A DNA stretch of 64,000 nt from the NCBI GenBank assembly GCA_903837555.1, contig CAILUV010000028.1, positions 18,326-82,325 of the forward strand, given 5' to 3'. Position 1 is the first letter of the stretch. The number at the start of each line of letters is the position of its first letter. This DNA comes from an uncultured Alphaproteobacteria bacterium (GTDB taxonomy: Bacteria; Pseudomonadota; Alphaproteobacteria; Micropepsales; Micropepsaceae). The notes below the pieces were generated by a model. The model was given only the letters and a program-made list of their open reading frames with translations. It searched no databases and was not told the origin of the DNA. Positions 54,394-63,191 of the stretch are shown piece by piece. The position numbers and the translations under genes are program-made.

Positions 54394-55869
54394 TCAGAAC
54401 TGGAAATAGATGAAGGGCTTGAGATTGGACAGCGCCAGCACCGCCACGATGCACAAAATCCCATAAGCAAAGGCCTGCAGCCGTGTTGGCGCCCAGACCA
54501 GGCGCCGGGCCGGTTTGACCGGCTCATTCTCATAGGGTGACGGCAAGGCAGGATTGCCATGTCGCCACATGATTTCCATGCTGTTGGGCATGAACCAGAC
54601 GATGCCGAACAGCAAAATCAGCGCAACCGCGGCCAAGGGCGAGAAGCTGACCACACCAGAATCGCCCAAGCCGATCAGGCCCGCCGCAACATTGCCGGCA
54701 CTGGTCAGGGTTTCGGCGCGAAACACGATCCAGGCGAAGCTTATGGCGGCGAAGGTCAGTAGCACCGACAGGGCATGCAGGGGCAGGCGCAAAGCGGGCG
54801 GGACTGTCATGCCTTTGGTTACATGACGGAAGGCGTGATTGATCGCCAGATAAAGACCGTGCAGCCCGCCCCACAGCATGAAGGTCCAGTTGGCGCCATG
54901 CCAAAGGCCGCCCAGCAGCATGGTGATGAAGAGGTTGAGATAGCGACGTGCCGCGCCGCCGCGATTGCCGCCCAGCGGGATGTAAAGATAGTCGCGCAGG
55001 AAGGCCGACAGGGAAATGTGCCAGCGCCGCCAGAATTCGATGATGCTGGCGGCCTTGTAGGGCGAGAGGAAATTGACCGGCAGGCGGATGCCCAGCATCA
55101 CCGCCGAGCCCAGCGCCATGTCGGAATAGGCCGAGAAGTCGAAATAGATCTGGAAGGTGAAGAACAGCGTGCCCAGCCAGCTATCGGTCAGGCCCAGTGG
55201 AGCGCCGCGCCCGGCCGCATTGAAGATTGCGTCGGCGAAGGGCGCCAGATTGTCGGCGATCAGCGTTTTCTTGGCCAACCCGATGGTGAAGAGCGTAATG
55301 CCGGCGGCCAGGTCGCGGCCTGGCGCGGACCGCATGGCATGGAATTGCGGGATCAGATCATTGTGCCGCACGATGGGGCCCGCGATCAGGTGGGGGAAAT
55401 AGGCGACGAACAGCGAATAATCCAGCAGCGAATAGTTGCGCGTCTTGCCGCTGTCGGCATCGACCAGGTAGCTGATCTGTTCGAAGGTGAAGAAGGAGAT
55501 GGCCAGCGGCAGGAAGAATTCCGCCACCGGCAGGCCGATGTTGAACGCAGTGTTGGCGGTGGTGACGAACAATGCCTGGTATTTGAAGATCGCGATCAGG
55601 CCCAGATTGAATATCAGTCCGCCAATCAGAAAGAGACGGCGATCGGCATGGCGGGTGCGGCGCAGCTCGATCTCGCGCCCCAGCATGTAGTTGATGACGG
55701 TTGAGCCGATCAGGAGGGCCAGGAAGTCCGCTCGCCACCAGGCATAGAAGGCGTAGGAGGCCAGCAGCAGGAACACCCGCCGGCCTGCTGGGGCGCGGCT
55801 TTCCAGCAGCCGGTAGCCCAGCACGGCCACGGCCAGAAAGATGAAATAGGGATAGGAATTAAACGGCAT
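54394..55869 (-). CDS. MBOAT family O-acyltransferase (AlgI-like)
   Basis: 491-residue polytopic membrane enzyme that passes acyl groups from the cytosol to an extracytoplasmic acceptor. The start MPFNSYPYFIFLAVAVLGYRLL and LLLASYAFYAWW are typical of AlgI/PatA-type proteins. The signatures IEFWRRWHISLSAFLRDYLYIPLGGNR and the catalytic His in GGLWHGANWTFMLWG are intact. Paired with the SGNH-like gene, it probably acetylates a cell-surface polysaccharide; the polymer is not identifiable from here. Confidence 0.9.
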   Translation of the reverse strand: MPFNSYPYFIFLAVAVLGYRLLESRAPAGRRVFLLLASYAFYAWWRADFLALLIGSTVINYMLGREIELRRTRHADRRLFLIGGLIFNLGLIAIFKYQALFVTTANTAFNIGLPVAEFFLPLAISFFTFEQISYLVDADSGKTRNYSLLDYSLFVAYFPHLIAGPIVRHNDLIPQFHAMRSAPGRDLAAGITLFTIGLAKKTLIADNLAPFADAIFNAAGRGAPLGLTDSWLGTLFFTFQIYFDFSAYSDMALGSAVMLGIRLPVNFLSPYKAASIIEFWRRWHISLSAFLRDYLYIPLGGNRGGAARRYLNLFITMLLGGLWHGANWTFMLWGGLHGLYLAINHAFRHVTKGMTVPPALRLPLHALSVLLTFAAISFAWIVFRAETLTSAGNVAAGLIGLGDSGVVSFSPLAAVALILLFGIVWFMPNSMEIMWRHGNPALPSPYENEPVKPARRLVWAPTRLQAFAYGILCIVAVLALSNLKPFIYFQF

Positions 55870-55923
55870 GAACCCGCTCGCAGCGCCAAAAGCTTTATGG
55901 CCGGAACCGGGGCAAATGCGCTA

Positions 55924-55952
55924 TTGGAACAAATAGTGAACAATGTTATTGC
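55924..55952 (+). promoter_or_regulatory. Promoter of ssb
   Basis: TTGGAA (55924-55929), 17-nt spacer, TATTGC (55947-55952). The spacer is occupied by the LexA box. The leader is ~80 nt and ends in an ACGGAGACG ribosome site. Confidence 0.5.
55927..55941 (+). promoter_or_regulatory. LexA (SOS) box in the ssb promoter
   Basis: GAAC-AAATAGT-GAAC, a perfect match to the alphaproteobacterial LexA core (GTTC-N7-GTTC on the other strand), lying between the -35 and -10 of ssb. ssb is a frequent SOS member in this class. It is 58 bp from the MBOAT start and might also affect that gene. Confidence 0.75.
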
Positions 55953-56037
55953 TGTGCCCCACAGGACAGCGTGCGCCGCTTGATGGCGCAGAGCCGCGCG
56001 GGCGTTTAACGTCCGGCGCAAAGTTACGGAGACGAGC

Positions 56038-56496
56038 ATGGCGGGTAGCGTCAACAAGGTGATTTTGGTCGGCAATCTGGGCAAGGACCCCGAAGTGCGC
56101 CGCATGACGTCGGGCGAGCCGGTGGTCAATTTGTCGGTCGCGACCTCGGAGACCTGGAAGGACAAGTCCAGCGGTGAGCGCAAGGAAAAGACCGAGTGGC
56201 ACCGCGTGGTCATCTTCAACGAGAATTTGGCCAAGGTCGCCGAGCAGTATCTGAAGAAGGGCGCCAAGGTTTATCTGGAAGGCGCGCTGCAGACCCGCAA
56301 ATGGACCGACAAGGACGGTGCGGAGAAATATTCCACCGAGATCGTGCTGAACCGCTTTAACGGCACGATGGTGATGCTGGATGGCCGCAGCGGCGGTGGT
56401 GGCGGTGATGGCGGCTTTGGCGGCGGCAACCGCGGCACCAATGAGGCCCCGTCCAACTTCCAGCGCGACGAGTTGGATGACGAGATTCCCTTCTAG
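56038..56496 (+). CDS. ssb: Single-stranded DNA-binding protein
   Basis: Coats ssDNA during replication and repair. 152 residues: an OB fold ([34 protein letters not shown]...[22 protein letters not shown]), a Gly-rich linker ([15 protein letters not shown]) and the canonical acidic tip DDEIPF used to recruit repair proteins and the HolC subunit. The tail codons overlap the start of the next gene by 20 bases. Confidence 0.97.
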   Translation: MAGSVNKVILVGNLGKDPEVRRMTSGEPVVNLSVATSETWKDKSSGERKEKTEWHRVVIFNENLAKVAEQYLKKGAKVYLEGALQTRKWTDKDGAEKYSTEIVLNRFNGTMVMLDGRSGGGGGDGGFGGGNRGTNEAPSNFQRDELDDEIPF

Positions 56497-57103
56497 GATC
56501 GCGTTACTTCCGTTTCTTGCGATGCTTGCCGGCTGCGCCACCTCGGGCGCGCCGGTCACGCGTATCGCGGAGGCGCAGATCGCGCAGGCCTATCTGCCGC
56601 TGCAGACCCGCATCCATCTGGGCATCGACACCGCCGACGGTGCGGCGGTGGTCATCGCGCCCGGCATCGCGGTCACCAACGCCCACAATGCCAATCTCGT
56701 CGATCCCAAAAGCATCATCGGCCGCCGCCGCGACTATGACCTTATGTTCTTCCGTACCACGCGTGGTGCTCCGCCCCAGACCGCGCCGGTAACGGTGGGC
56801 GGCGCGGTGGTCGCGTATGGCCAGGGCGGGGGCGGCAGCCTGCGTATCGCGCGCGGCGTGGTGCGCGAGATTTCGCGCAGCCCGGGAAGCGCCACGGCCG
56901 ACTATTTCATCTTCGCCAATGACCGCCGCCGGGCCGACAATGCGGGGCCGGGCTTTTCCGGCGGGCCGGTGCTGGACGCCTCCGGGCGGCTGGTCGGCAT
57001 CACCTTCGGCTACAAGGATACTGCCCGGCAGAGGCTGATTTATGCCTATGACATGGAGCGGGTGCGCGCTGAGCTTTCCGCCCTGCAAAAAGCGGCAAAT
57101 TAG
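56477..57103 (+). CDS. Trypsin-like serine protease, predicted lipoprotein
   Basis: 208 residues from an ATG inside the last codons of ssb: [20 protein letters not shown] is a lipoprotein signal with the lipobox at Cys20. The chymotrypsin-fold pieces are present: VTNAHNANL (His), YDLMFFRT (Asp) and [24 protein letters not shown] (Ser). No PDZ domain, unlike DegP-type proteases. The track's start at 56381 runs through ssb in another frame and is rejected. Target unknown; location probably the periplasmic face of a membrane. Confidence 0.78.
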   Translation: MTRFPSRIALLPFLAMLAGCATSGAPVTRIAEAQIAQAYLPLQTRIHLGIDTADGAAVVIAPGIAVTNAHNANLVDPKSIIGRRRDYDLMFFRTTRGAPPQTAPVTVGGAVVAYGQGGGGSLRIARGVVREISRSPGSATADYFIFANDRRRADNAGPGFSGGPVLDASGRLVGITFGYKDTARQRLIYAYDMERVRAELSALQKAAN

Positions 57104-57215
57104 GCGGCTGAATCAGAGGCTTGCCGCAGGCTAATTTGCTGGTTTCGCAGCACCCGAAATGCTAGGAATCACCCCGGTTTTTCGCGCAGTTTCTGCCTGC
57201 GCCTGAGGACGCATT

Positions 57216-59942
57216 TTGAGCGATAATTCCGATACCAAACTGCCTCCCGACAGCGGCAATCCCATTGCCACCATCGCGGTCGAAGACGAGCTGAAACGCT
57301 CTTATCTCGATTATGCGATGAGCGTCATCGTTCAGCGTGCGCTGCCGGATGCGCGCGACGGCCTCAAGCCCGTGCATCGCCGTATTCTCTTTTCGATGCA
57401 CGAGAATGGCTATGACTGGAACAAGGCCTATCGCAAGTCCGCGCGCGTGGTTGGTGACGTCATCGGTAAATACCACCCGCACGGCGACCAGTCGATTTAC
57501 GACGCGCTTGTGCGCATGGCGCAGGGCTTTTCCATGCGCGCGCCACTCATCGACGGGCAGGGCAATTTCGGCTCGGTGGACGGCGATCCGCCGGCTGCGA
57601 TGCGTTATACCGAAGTGCGCCGGGCCAAGATCGCCCATGCCCTGACGGAAGACATCGACAAGGAAACCGTTGAATTCCGCGACAATTACGACGGCACCGA
57701 GCGCGAGCCAGTGGTTCTGCCGTCGCGTTTCCCCAATCTGCTGGTCAACGGCTCGTCGGGCATCGCGGTCGGCATGGCCACCAACATCCCGCCCCACAAT
57801 CTGGGCGAAGTGATCGACGCATGCCTGGCCTATATCAATGACCCGTCTATCAATCTGGAAGCCCTGACCGAAATCGTGCCGGGACCGGATTTCCCCACCG
57901 GCGCGCTTTTGATCGGCAAGCAGAATGCCCGCGCCGCGCTGGCGCGAGGCCGCGGCTCGATCCTGATGCGCGCACGCTGCGCCGTCGAGGAAATCCGCAA
58001 GGACCGCGAAGCCATCATCGTCACCGAGCTGCCCTATCAGGTGAACAAGGCGGTGCTGACCGAGCGCATCGCCGAACTGGTGCGCGACAAGCGCGTCGAG
58101 GGTATTTCGGACATTCGCGACGAAAGCGATCGTTCCGGCATGCGGCTGGTGATCGAGCTCAAGCGCGACGCGTCCAGCGAAGTGGTGCTCAACCAGCTCT
58201 ATCGTTTCTCGAACCTGCAGCAGAGCTTCGGCGTCAATATGCTGGCGCTGAATGACGGCCGCCCGATCCAGATGAATCTGAAGGAGCTGTTGGCCGCCTT
58301 TGTGAGTTTCCGCGAGGAAGTCGTCACCCGCCGCACCAAATTTGATCTCTCCAAGGCGCGCGATCGTGGTCACATATTGGTAGGCTTGGCCGTCGCGGTC
58401 GCCAATATCGACGATGTCATCAAGTTGATCCGCGGCGCCCCCGACGCGGCGGCCGCGCGCGAGCAGTTGATGGCCCGCGCCTGGCCCGCCCGCGATGTCG
58501 GCCCGCTTGTGGCGCTGATCGCCGACCCGCGCCACAAGGTGGATGAAGGCAATACCGTCCGCCTGTCGGAAGAGCAGGCCAAGGCGATCCTGGAGCTGCG
58601 CCTGCAGCGCCTGACCGGTCTGGGCCGCGATGAAATCAATGACGAGGCCCAGAAGCTTGGCCTGGCCATTGCCGATTATCTCGAAATTCTGTCGTCGCGC
58701 GAGCGGGTGCTGACCATCATCCGTGACGAGCTGGCCGCGATCCGGGACGAGTTCGCCACCCCGCGCAAGACCGAACTGATCGATGCCGAAACCGAGATGG
58801 AAGACGAAGCGCTGATTGAGCGCGAGGAAGTCGCCGTCACCGTGACCCATGCCGGCTATATCAAGCGCACACCGCTGGCCGAATACCGGGTGCAGGGACG
58901 CGGCGGCAAGGGCCGTTCCGGCATGGCGACGCGCGACGAGGATTTTGTCACCAGCCTGTTCGTCGCCTCCACCCATGCCTGGCTGCTGTTCTTCTCGTCC
59001 ACCGGCATGGCCTACAAGCTGAAGGTCTGGCGGCTTCCCGAAGCCCGCATCGCCGGCAAGGGCAAGGCAATGGTCAACCTGCTGCCGCTGGCGGAAGGCG
59101 AGCGCATCACCACCATCCTGGCGCTGCCGGAAAACGATACCGAGTGGGACAAGCTGAACGTGGTGTTCGCCACCAAGTCCGGCGACGTGCGGCGCAACCA
59201 GCTGTCCGACTTTGCCCAGGTCAACAAGAACGGCAAGATCGCCATGAAGCTGGCTGAGGGCGATGGCATCATCGGCGTTGCCACCTGTACCGATGCGGAT
59301 GATTTCCTGCTCACCAGCCGCGGCGGCAAGGCCATTCGCTTTCCGGTCGGCGATGTGCGCGTCTTCAAGGGTCGCGACTCCACCGGCGTGCGCGGCATCA
59401 AGCTGGCCAACGGCGACGAGGTTGTTAGCCTGTCGCTGCTCTATCATTCCGACGCCACTTCGGCCGAGGCCCGCGCCTATCTGAAACAGGCCAGCGCCGC
59501 GCGCCGCGCCGAAAGCGGCGAGGCGGAAGCGCCTGTCGAAGTTGAAGATGACGCCGACGACGGCGTCGAGGAGGCCGCGCTGACTTCCGAACGCTATGCG
59601 ACGCTGGGCGCGCGCGAGCAGTTCGTGTTGACCCTGTCACAGACAGGTTTCGGCAAGCGCAGCTCGTCTTACGAATATCGTGTCACCGGGCGTGGTGGTT
59701 CTGGCATTGTCGCCATCGGGTTGGGCAAGAAGAATAGCGCCGTGATCGCCTCCTTCCCGGTCGAGGAATCCGACGATCTGATGATGATCTCCGATGGCGG
59801 CCAGACCATTCGGGTGGCGGTGTCGGGCATTTCCATCCAGGGCCGCGCCGCACAGGGCGTTACAGTCTTCCGGGTGGATGACGGCGAGCGGGTGGTTTCG
59901 GTCGAGCGCATTGAAGATGTGTCGGAAGTCGAGAGCGCCTAG
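57216..59942 (+). CDS. gyrA: DNA gyrase subunit A
   Basis: Breakage-reunion subunit introducing negative supercoils. 908 residues from a TTG start with GAGG eight bases upstream. The catalytic Tyr is in [13 protein letters not shown] (~130). The quinolone-pocket stretch is [20 protein letters not shown], with Gln where E. coli has Ser83. The GyrA box (QGRGGKGR, ~565) supports GyrA over ParC. The C-terminal pinwheel contains an acidic insert ([12 protein letters not shown]). No ATG near the start fits, since the next Met (57318) falls inside the conserved core. Confidence 0.96.
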   Translation: MSDNSDTKLPPDSGNPIATIAVEDELKRSYLDYAMSVIVQRALPDARDGLKPVHRRILFSMHENGYDWNKAYRKSARVVGDVIGKYHPHGDQSIYDALVRMAQGFSMRAPLIDGQGNFGSVDGDPPAAMRYTEVRRAKIAHALTEDIDKETVEFRDNYDGTEREPVVLPSRFPNLLVNGSSGIAVGMATNIPPHNLGEVIDACLAYINDPSINLEALTEIVPGPDFPTGALLIGKQNARAALARGRGSILMRARCAVEEIRKDREAIIVTELPYQVNKAVLTERIAELVRDKRVEGISDIRDESDRSGMRLVIELKRDASSEVVLNQLYRFSNLQQSFGVNMLALNDGRPIQMNLKELLAAFVSFREEVVTRRTKFDLSKARDRGHILVGLAVAVANIDDVIKLIRGAPDAAAAREQLMARAWPARDVGPLVALIADPRHKVDEGNTVRLSEEQAKAILELRLQRLTGLGRDEINDEAQKLGLAIADYLEILSSRERVLTIIRDELAAIRDEFATPRKTELIDAETEMEDEALIEREEVAVTVTHAGYIKRTPLAEYRVQGRGGKGRSGMATRDEDFVTSLFVASTHAWLLFFSSTGMAYKLKVWRLPEARIAGKGKAMVNLLPLAEGERITTILALPENDTEWDKLNVVFATKSGDVRRNQLSDFAQVNKNGKIAMKLAEGDGIIGVATCTDADDFLLTSRGGKAIRFPVGDVRVFKGRDSTGVRGIKLANGDEVVSLSLLYHSDATSAEARAYLKQASAARRAESGEAEAPVEVEDDADDGVEEAALTSERYATLGAREQFVLTLSQTGFGKRSSSYEYRVTGRGGSGIVAIGLGKKNSAVIASFPVEESDDLMMISDGGQTIRVAVSGISIQGRAAQGVTVFRVDDGERVVSVERIEDVSEVESA

Positions 59943-59970
59943 GCTCCAGCGTGATTATTAGGGGGCCCCT

Positions 59971-60843
59971 GTGACAAGAACAGCTGCGGTGATCGGCGGC
60001 GCCGGCTTTGTTGGCACCCATCTCTGCGCGCGTCTGATGGAAGAAGGCTGGCGAGTCGTTTCGCTGGACAATTATTTCACCGGCAGCCACGACAATCATC
60101 TATCCGGCGTTGTCTACCGCGAAGGCCATGCCAAGGATGTGGCGCGTCATCTTCCCGAGGCCCCGGATGTGCTGTTCCATTTGGGCGAATATTCCCGGGT
60201 TGAGAAAAGCTTCGAGGAACCGGCATTGGTCTGGGACCTCAACAGCGTAGGTACGTTTGGCGTGCTGGAGTATTGCCGATCCAACCCTCAAACCAAGCTT
60301 GTCTATGCCGGTTCCAGCACCAAGTTCGGTGATGGAGGGCTTGGCCGTGACCAGAGTCCTTATGCCTGGACCAAGGCGGCCAACACCGAGCTAGTTCGCA
60401 ATTATGGCGCCTGGTATGGGGTGAAATTCGCCGCCTGCTATTTCTATAACGTCTACGGTCCCGGGGAGCGGGCAGGCGCCTATGGTACGGTGGTCGAGAT
60501 TTTCCGCCAGCAACGCCTGCGTGGTGAAGCATTGACCATCGTGGAGCCAGGCACTCAGAAGCGCAATTTCACGCATATCGCCGACATTATTGACGGGTTG
60601 ACGATCATCGCCGAGCGCGGGGAAGGCGATGAACTGGGCCTGGGTGCGCCGGAATCCTATTCGGTTCTGGAGGTCGCGGCGATGTTTGGCGGCGACATCG
60701 CCATGCTGCCGGCGCGCAAGGGTAATCGCATGGATGCTGCGCTAGACCTCTCCCGGATGCGGGCACTTGGCTGGCAGACGAGGCGGCGGCTGCCTGATTA
60801 CATAGCCGAGCTGATCCGGGACAAGACATTATCCGCATGCTAG
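59971..60843 (+). CDS. NAD-dependent epimerase/dehydratase (sugar nucleotide)
   Basis: 290-residue extended SDR. The NAD motif is VIGGAGFVGTHLC (~7-19), and SLDNYFTGS is the sugar-nucleotide epimerase strand. The active-site YxxxK is in SPYAWTKAANTELV (~131-144), after SSTKFGD, and FYNVYGPGERAGAYGTVVE follows. It resembles UDP-glucose 4-epimerase/dTDP-glucose dehydratase types; the exact substrate is undecided. GTG start behind GGGGGCC. Codon choice is looser than in gyrA before it. With manC downstream it suggests surface-sugar synthesis. Confidence 0.82.
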   Translation: MTRTAAVIGGAGFVGTHLCARLMEEGWRVVSLDNYFTGSHDNHLSGVVYREGHAKDVARHLPEAPDVLFHLGEYSRVEKSFEEPALVWDLNSVGTFGVLEYCRSNPQTKLVYAGSSTKFGDGGLGRDQSPYAWTKAANTELVRNYGAWYGVKFAACYFYNVYGPGERAGAYGTVVEIFRQQRLRGEALTIVEPGTQKRNFTHIADIIDGLTIIAERGEGDELGLGAPESYSVLEVAAMFGGDIAMLPARKGNRMDAALDLSRMRALGWQTRRRLPDYIAELIRDKTLSAC

Positions 60844-60877
60844 GCTTCACACTCAAAATCGGGGCTCGCCGGGCGCC

Positions 60878-61378
60878 ATGAAACGCATCGCAATCTATCC
60901 GGGCACGTTCGACCCCATCACGCTCGGTCATCTCGACATTATCAAGCGTGCGGTCAAGTTGGTGGACCATTTGGTCATCGGCGTCGCCACCAACGCCTCC
61001 AAGCTGCCAATTTTTACCCTCGATGAGCGGGTGGAGATGGTGCGCACGGAAGCCGAAAATCTGGCGGCCGGGCATGCCAGCATCGAAGTGCTTGCCTTCG
61101 AAACTCTGCTGGTGAAATTTGCCGCACAGGTCGGGGCTTCGGTGATCATCCGCGGGCTTCGCGCGGTGTCTGACTTCGAGTATGAATTCCAGATGGTCGC
61201 GATGAATCAGCGCCTCAATACGGATATTGAAACCGTGTTCCTGATGGCCGATCCGCGCCATCAGGCGATATCGTCAAGGTTGGTAAAAGAAATTGCCCTG
61301 CTGGACGGCGACATCACGCCGTTCACTACATCTGCTGTCGCCCAAGCTCTCGTCCAACGCTGCAAGGAAATACACTAA
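60878..61378 (+). CDS. coaD: Pantetheine-phosphate adenylyltransferase
   Basis: Penultimate step of coenzyme A synthesis. 166 residues: IAIYPGTFDPITLGHLDIIKRAVKLVDHLVIGVATN contains the nucleotidyl-transferase T/HxGH motif. ISSRLVKEIALLDGD is the C-terminal ATP-binding loop, and RGLRAVSDFEYEFQM lies between. CoA links to the fab genes at the other end of the window. The stop overlaps the cyclophilin start by one base. Confidence 0.96.
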   Translation: MKRIAIYPGTFDPITLGHLDIIKRAVKLVDHLVIGVATNASKLPIFTLDERVEMVRTEAENLAAGHASIEVLAFETLLVKFAAQVGASVIIRGLRAVSDFEYEFQMVAMNQRLNTDIETVFLMADPRHQAISSRLVKEIALLDGDITPFTTSAVAQALVQRCKEIH

Positions 61379-61851
61379 TGGCCGACTATCTCGTTCTCGA
61401 TCTCAAGACCGGACCGGTGAAGATCAAGCTGCGCCCCGACCTGGCGCCCAATCACGTCGCGCGCGTCAAGGAGCTGGCTGGCCAGGGTTTCTATGACGGC
61501 GTGGTGTTTCACCGCGTCATTCCCGGCTTCATGGCGCAGACGGGCGACCCCACCGGAACAGGCTCGGGCGGCTCTCATCTTCCCGACCTGAAGGCGGAAT
61601 TTTCCGACGAGAAGCACACCAAGGGCACCGTGTCAGCTGCCCGCACCGCCAATCCAAACAGTGCCAACTGCCAGTTCTATATCTGCTTTGCCGACGCACC
61701 CTGGCTGGACCGTCAGTACAGTGTGTGGGGCCAGGTGGTTGAGGGCATGGATAATGTCGACAAGGTCAAGAAGGGCGGCGAACATAATAACGGCGCCATT
61801 AGCGGCGATCCGGACAAGATCCTCAAGGCGCGGATAGAAGTAGAAGCCTGA
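61378..61851 (+). CDS. Cyclophilin-type peptidyl-prolyl isomerase
   Basis: 157 residues, no signal peptide, so cytosolic (PpiB-like). Family motifs: FYDGVVFHRVIPGFMAQTGDPTGTGSGG with the catalytic Arg in FHRV, SAARTANPNSANCQFYICFADAPWLDRQYSVWGQVVEGM, and a normal C-terminus. Joined to coaD by a one-base overlap, a frequent alphaproteobacterial pair. Confidence 0.95.
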   Translation: MADYLVLDLKTGPVKIKLRPDLAPNHVARVKELAGQGFYDGVVFHRVIPGFMAQTGDPTGTGSGGSHLPDLKAEFSDEKHTKGTVSAARTANPNSANCQFYICFADAPWLDRQYSVWGQVVEGMDNVDKVKKGGEHNNGAISGDPDKILKARIEVEA

Positions 61852-61865
61852 GGATTTTAAGCCCA

Positions 61866-63140
61866 ATGGCTAAGGCTCCCTTCACTGTATCGCTAGACTT
61901 AGCCATTTCGGGCAGGGGTGCGCCGTCTAAGGGCGCCTATAAAAATTCTCTGGCGGCCTCATCATTAGCGCTGGATTGGCTGCGTGGCCAACACCGGATG
62001 GGGAGCTTGGAGCTCTTAGGCATTCCCTCGCGCAAGGATGATCTGCGTGCGGCCACTGCGCAGGCGGCTGCGCTGCGGGCGTTCTCTACTGTGGCCGTCC
62101 TGGGCATCGGCGGCTCCAGCTTGGGGGGGCAGGCGCTGACCTCGCTGCGCAAGGCGGACGTGCCGTACGTGGAGTTTCATGACAATCCCGATCCCTTCAG
62201 CTGGGCCAAAGCCCTCAAGCGCTTTGATCTGAAGAAGACCCACTTCTTGGCTATCTCTAAGTCGGGCGGTACGGCTGAGACGCTCATGCAGGTGCTGACG
62301 GCGACGGACGCACTCGAAAAATTGGGCGTCAAAAAACTCAGCCGGCACTTCACGATTATTACCGAGCCGCACAAAAGCGCGCTCTCAGATTTTGCCGATA
62401 GCATCGGGGCAGTGAAGCTCGACCATCCGATGGGCGTGGGTGGGCGCTATTCAGTTTTGACGATGGTGGGCCTTCTGCCCGCGCTCTTGATGGGCCTGAA
62501 CGTGAAGGCCCTGCGCGCGGGAGCACAGTCCATCCTAGATCACGTATTGGCGGCTGAAACCGCGGCCGATGCACCCGCCGCCGTTGGCGCGGCCTTGCAT
62601 CATGCGCTGGCAAGTGAGGGCCGGCTCGCCACCACCATCTTGTGGCCCTATGCCGATACTCTGGCTGTATTTGGCGGCTGGTGGCGCCAGCTGTGGGCTG
62701 AAAGTTTGGGCAAGAACGGCAAGGGCTCAACGCCCGTGTCTGCTCTGGGTCCGGTAGACCAGCACAGTCAGCTTCAGCTCTTCCGTGACGGGCCAGGTAA
62801 TGCGCTCTTCACACTTCTCAGTGTTGATACCAAGGGCATGGGTGCTGCCGCGCCGCGCGCCCGCGCCAGGGCGCTGGGTCTTGATTACCTTGCCGGCAAG
62901 AGGCTGGGCGATTTGGTGGACGCAGAATACCACGCCACCGCCCGAACCCTATTCAAGAATGGCCGGCCCGTGCGGATGATCCACCTCACCAAGCTCGATG
63001 AATTCCACATGGGCGCGCTGATGATGCACTTCATGCTGGAGACCATCATCATGGGCCGCCTGATGGGGGTTAACCCCTTCGATCAGCCCGGCGTTGAAGA
63101 GGGCAAGATTTTGGCGCGGCAATATCTCGCTCAGAAGTAG
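61866..63140 (+). CDS. pgi: Glucose-6-phosphate isomerase (short type)
   Basis: Interconverts glucose-6-phosphate and fructose-6-phosphate. 424 residues, nearer the ~445 of Bacillus-type enzymes than the ~549 of E. coli. SIS-domain motifs: VAVLGIGGSSLGGQALTSL, FLAISKSGGTAETLMQVL, HPMGVGGRYSVLTMVGLLPALLMG and QLWAESLGKNGKG...GPVDQHSQLQLF with the catalytic region. Codon choice (TCT, AAA, TTA) is looser than in the upstream core genes. Together with manC downstream it can feed fructose-6-phosphate to GDP-mannose. Confidence 0.92.
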   Translation: MAKAPFTVSLDLAISGRGAPSKGAYKNSLAASSLALDWLRGQHRMGSLELLGIPSRKDDLRAATAQAAALRAFSTVAVLGIGGSSLGGQALTSLRKADVPYVEFHDNPDPFSWAKALKRFDLKKTHFLAISKSGGTAETLMQVLTATDALEKLGVKKLSRHFTIITEPHKSALSDFADSIGAVKLDHPMGVGGRYSVLTMVGLLPALLMGLNVKALRAGAQSILDHVLAAETAADAPAAVGAALHHALASEGRLATTILWPYADTLAVFGGWWRQLWAESLGKNGKGSTPVSALGPVDQHSQLQLFRDGPGNALFTLLSVDTKGMGAAAPRARARALGLDYLAGKRLGDLVDAEYHATARTLFKNGRPVRMIHLTKLDEFHMGALMMHFMLETIIMGRLMGVNPFDQPGVEEGKILARQYLAQK

Positions 63141-63191
63141 CCCATAGATAATCTGCGCCGCCTTGTGTTTTTTACTTAGAGGAAAAATGGC

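Noticed and set aside
57162-59447. 761-codon minus-strand frame opposite gyrA
   Set aside because: Same reasoning: antisense of conserved gyrA, no motifs, no ribosome site.
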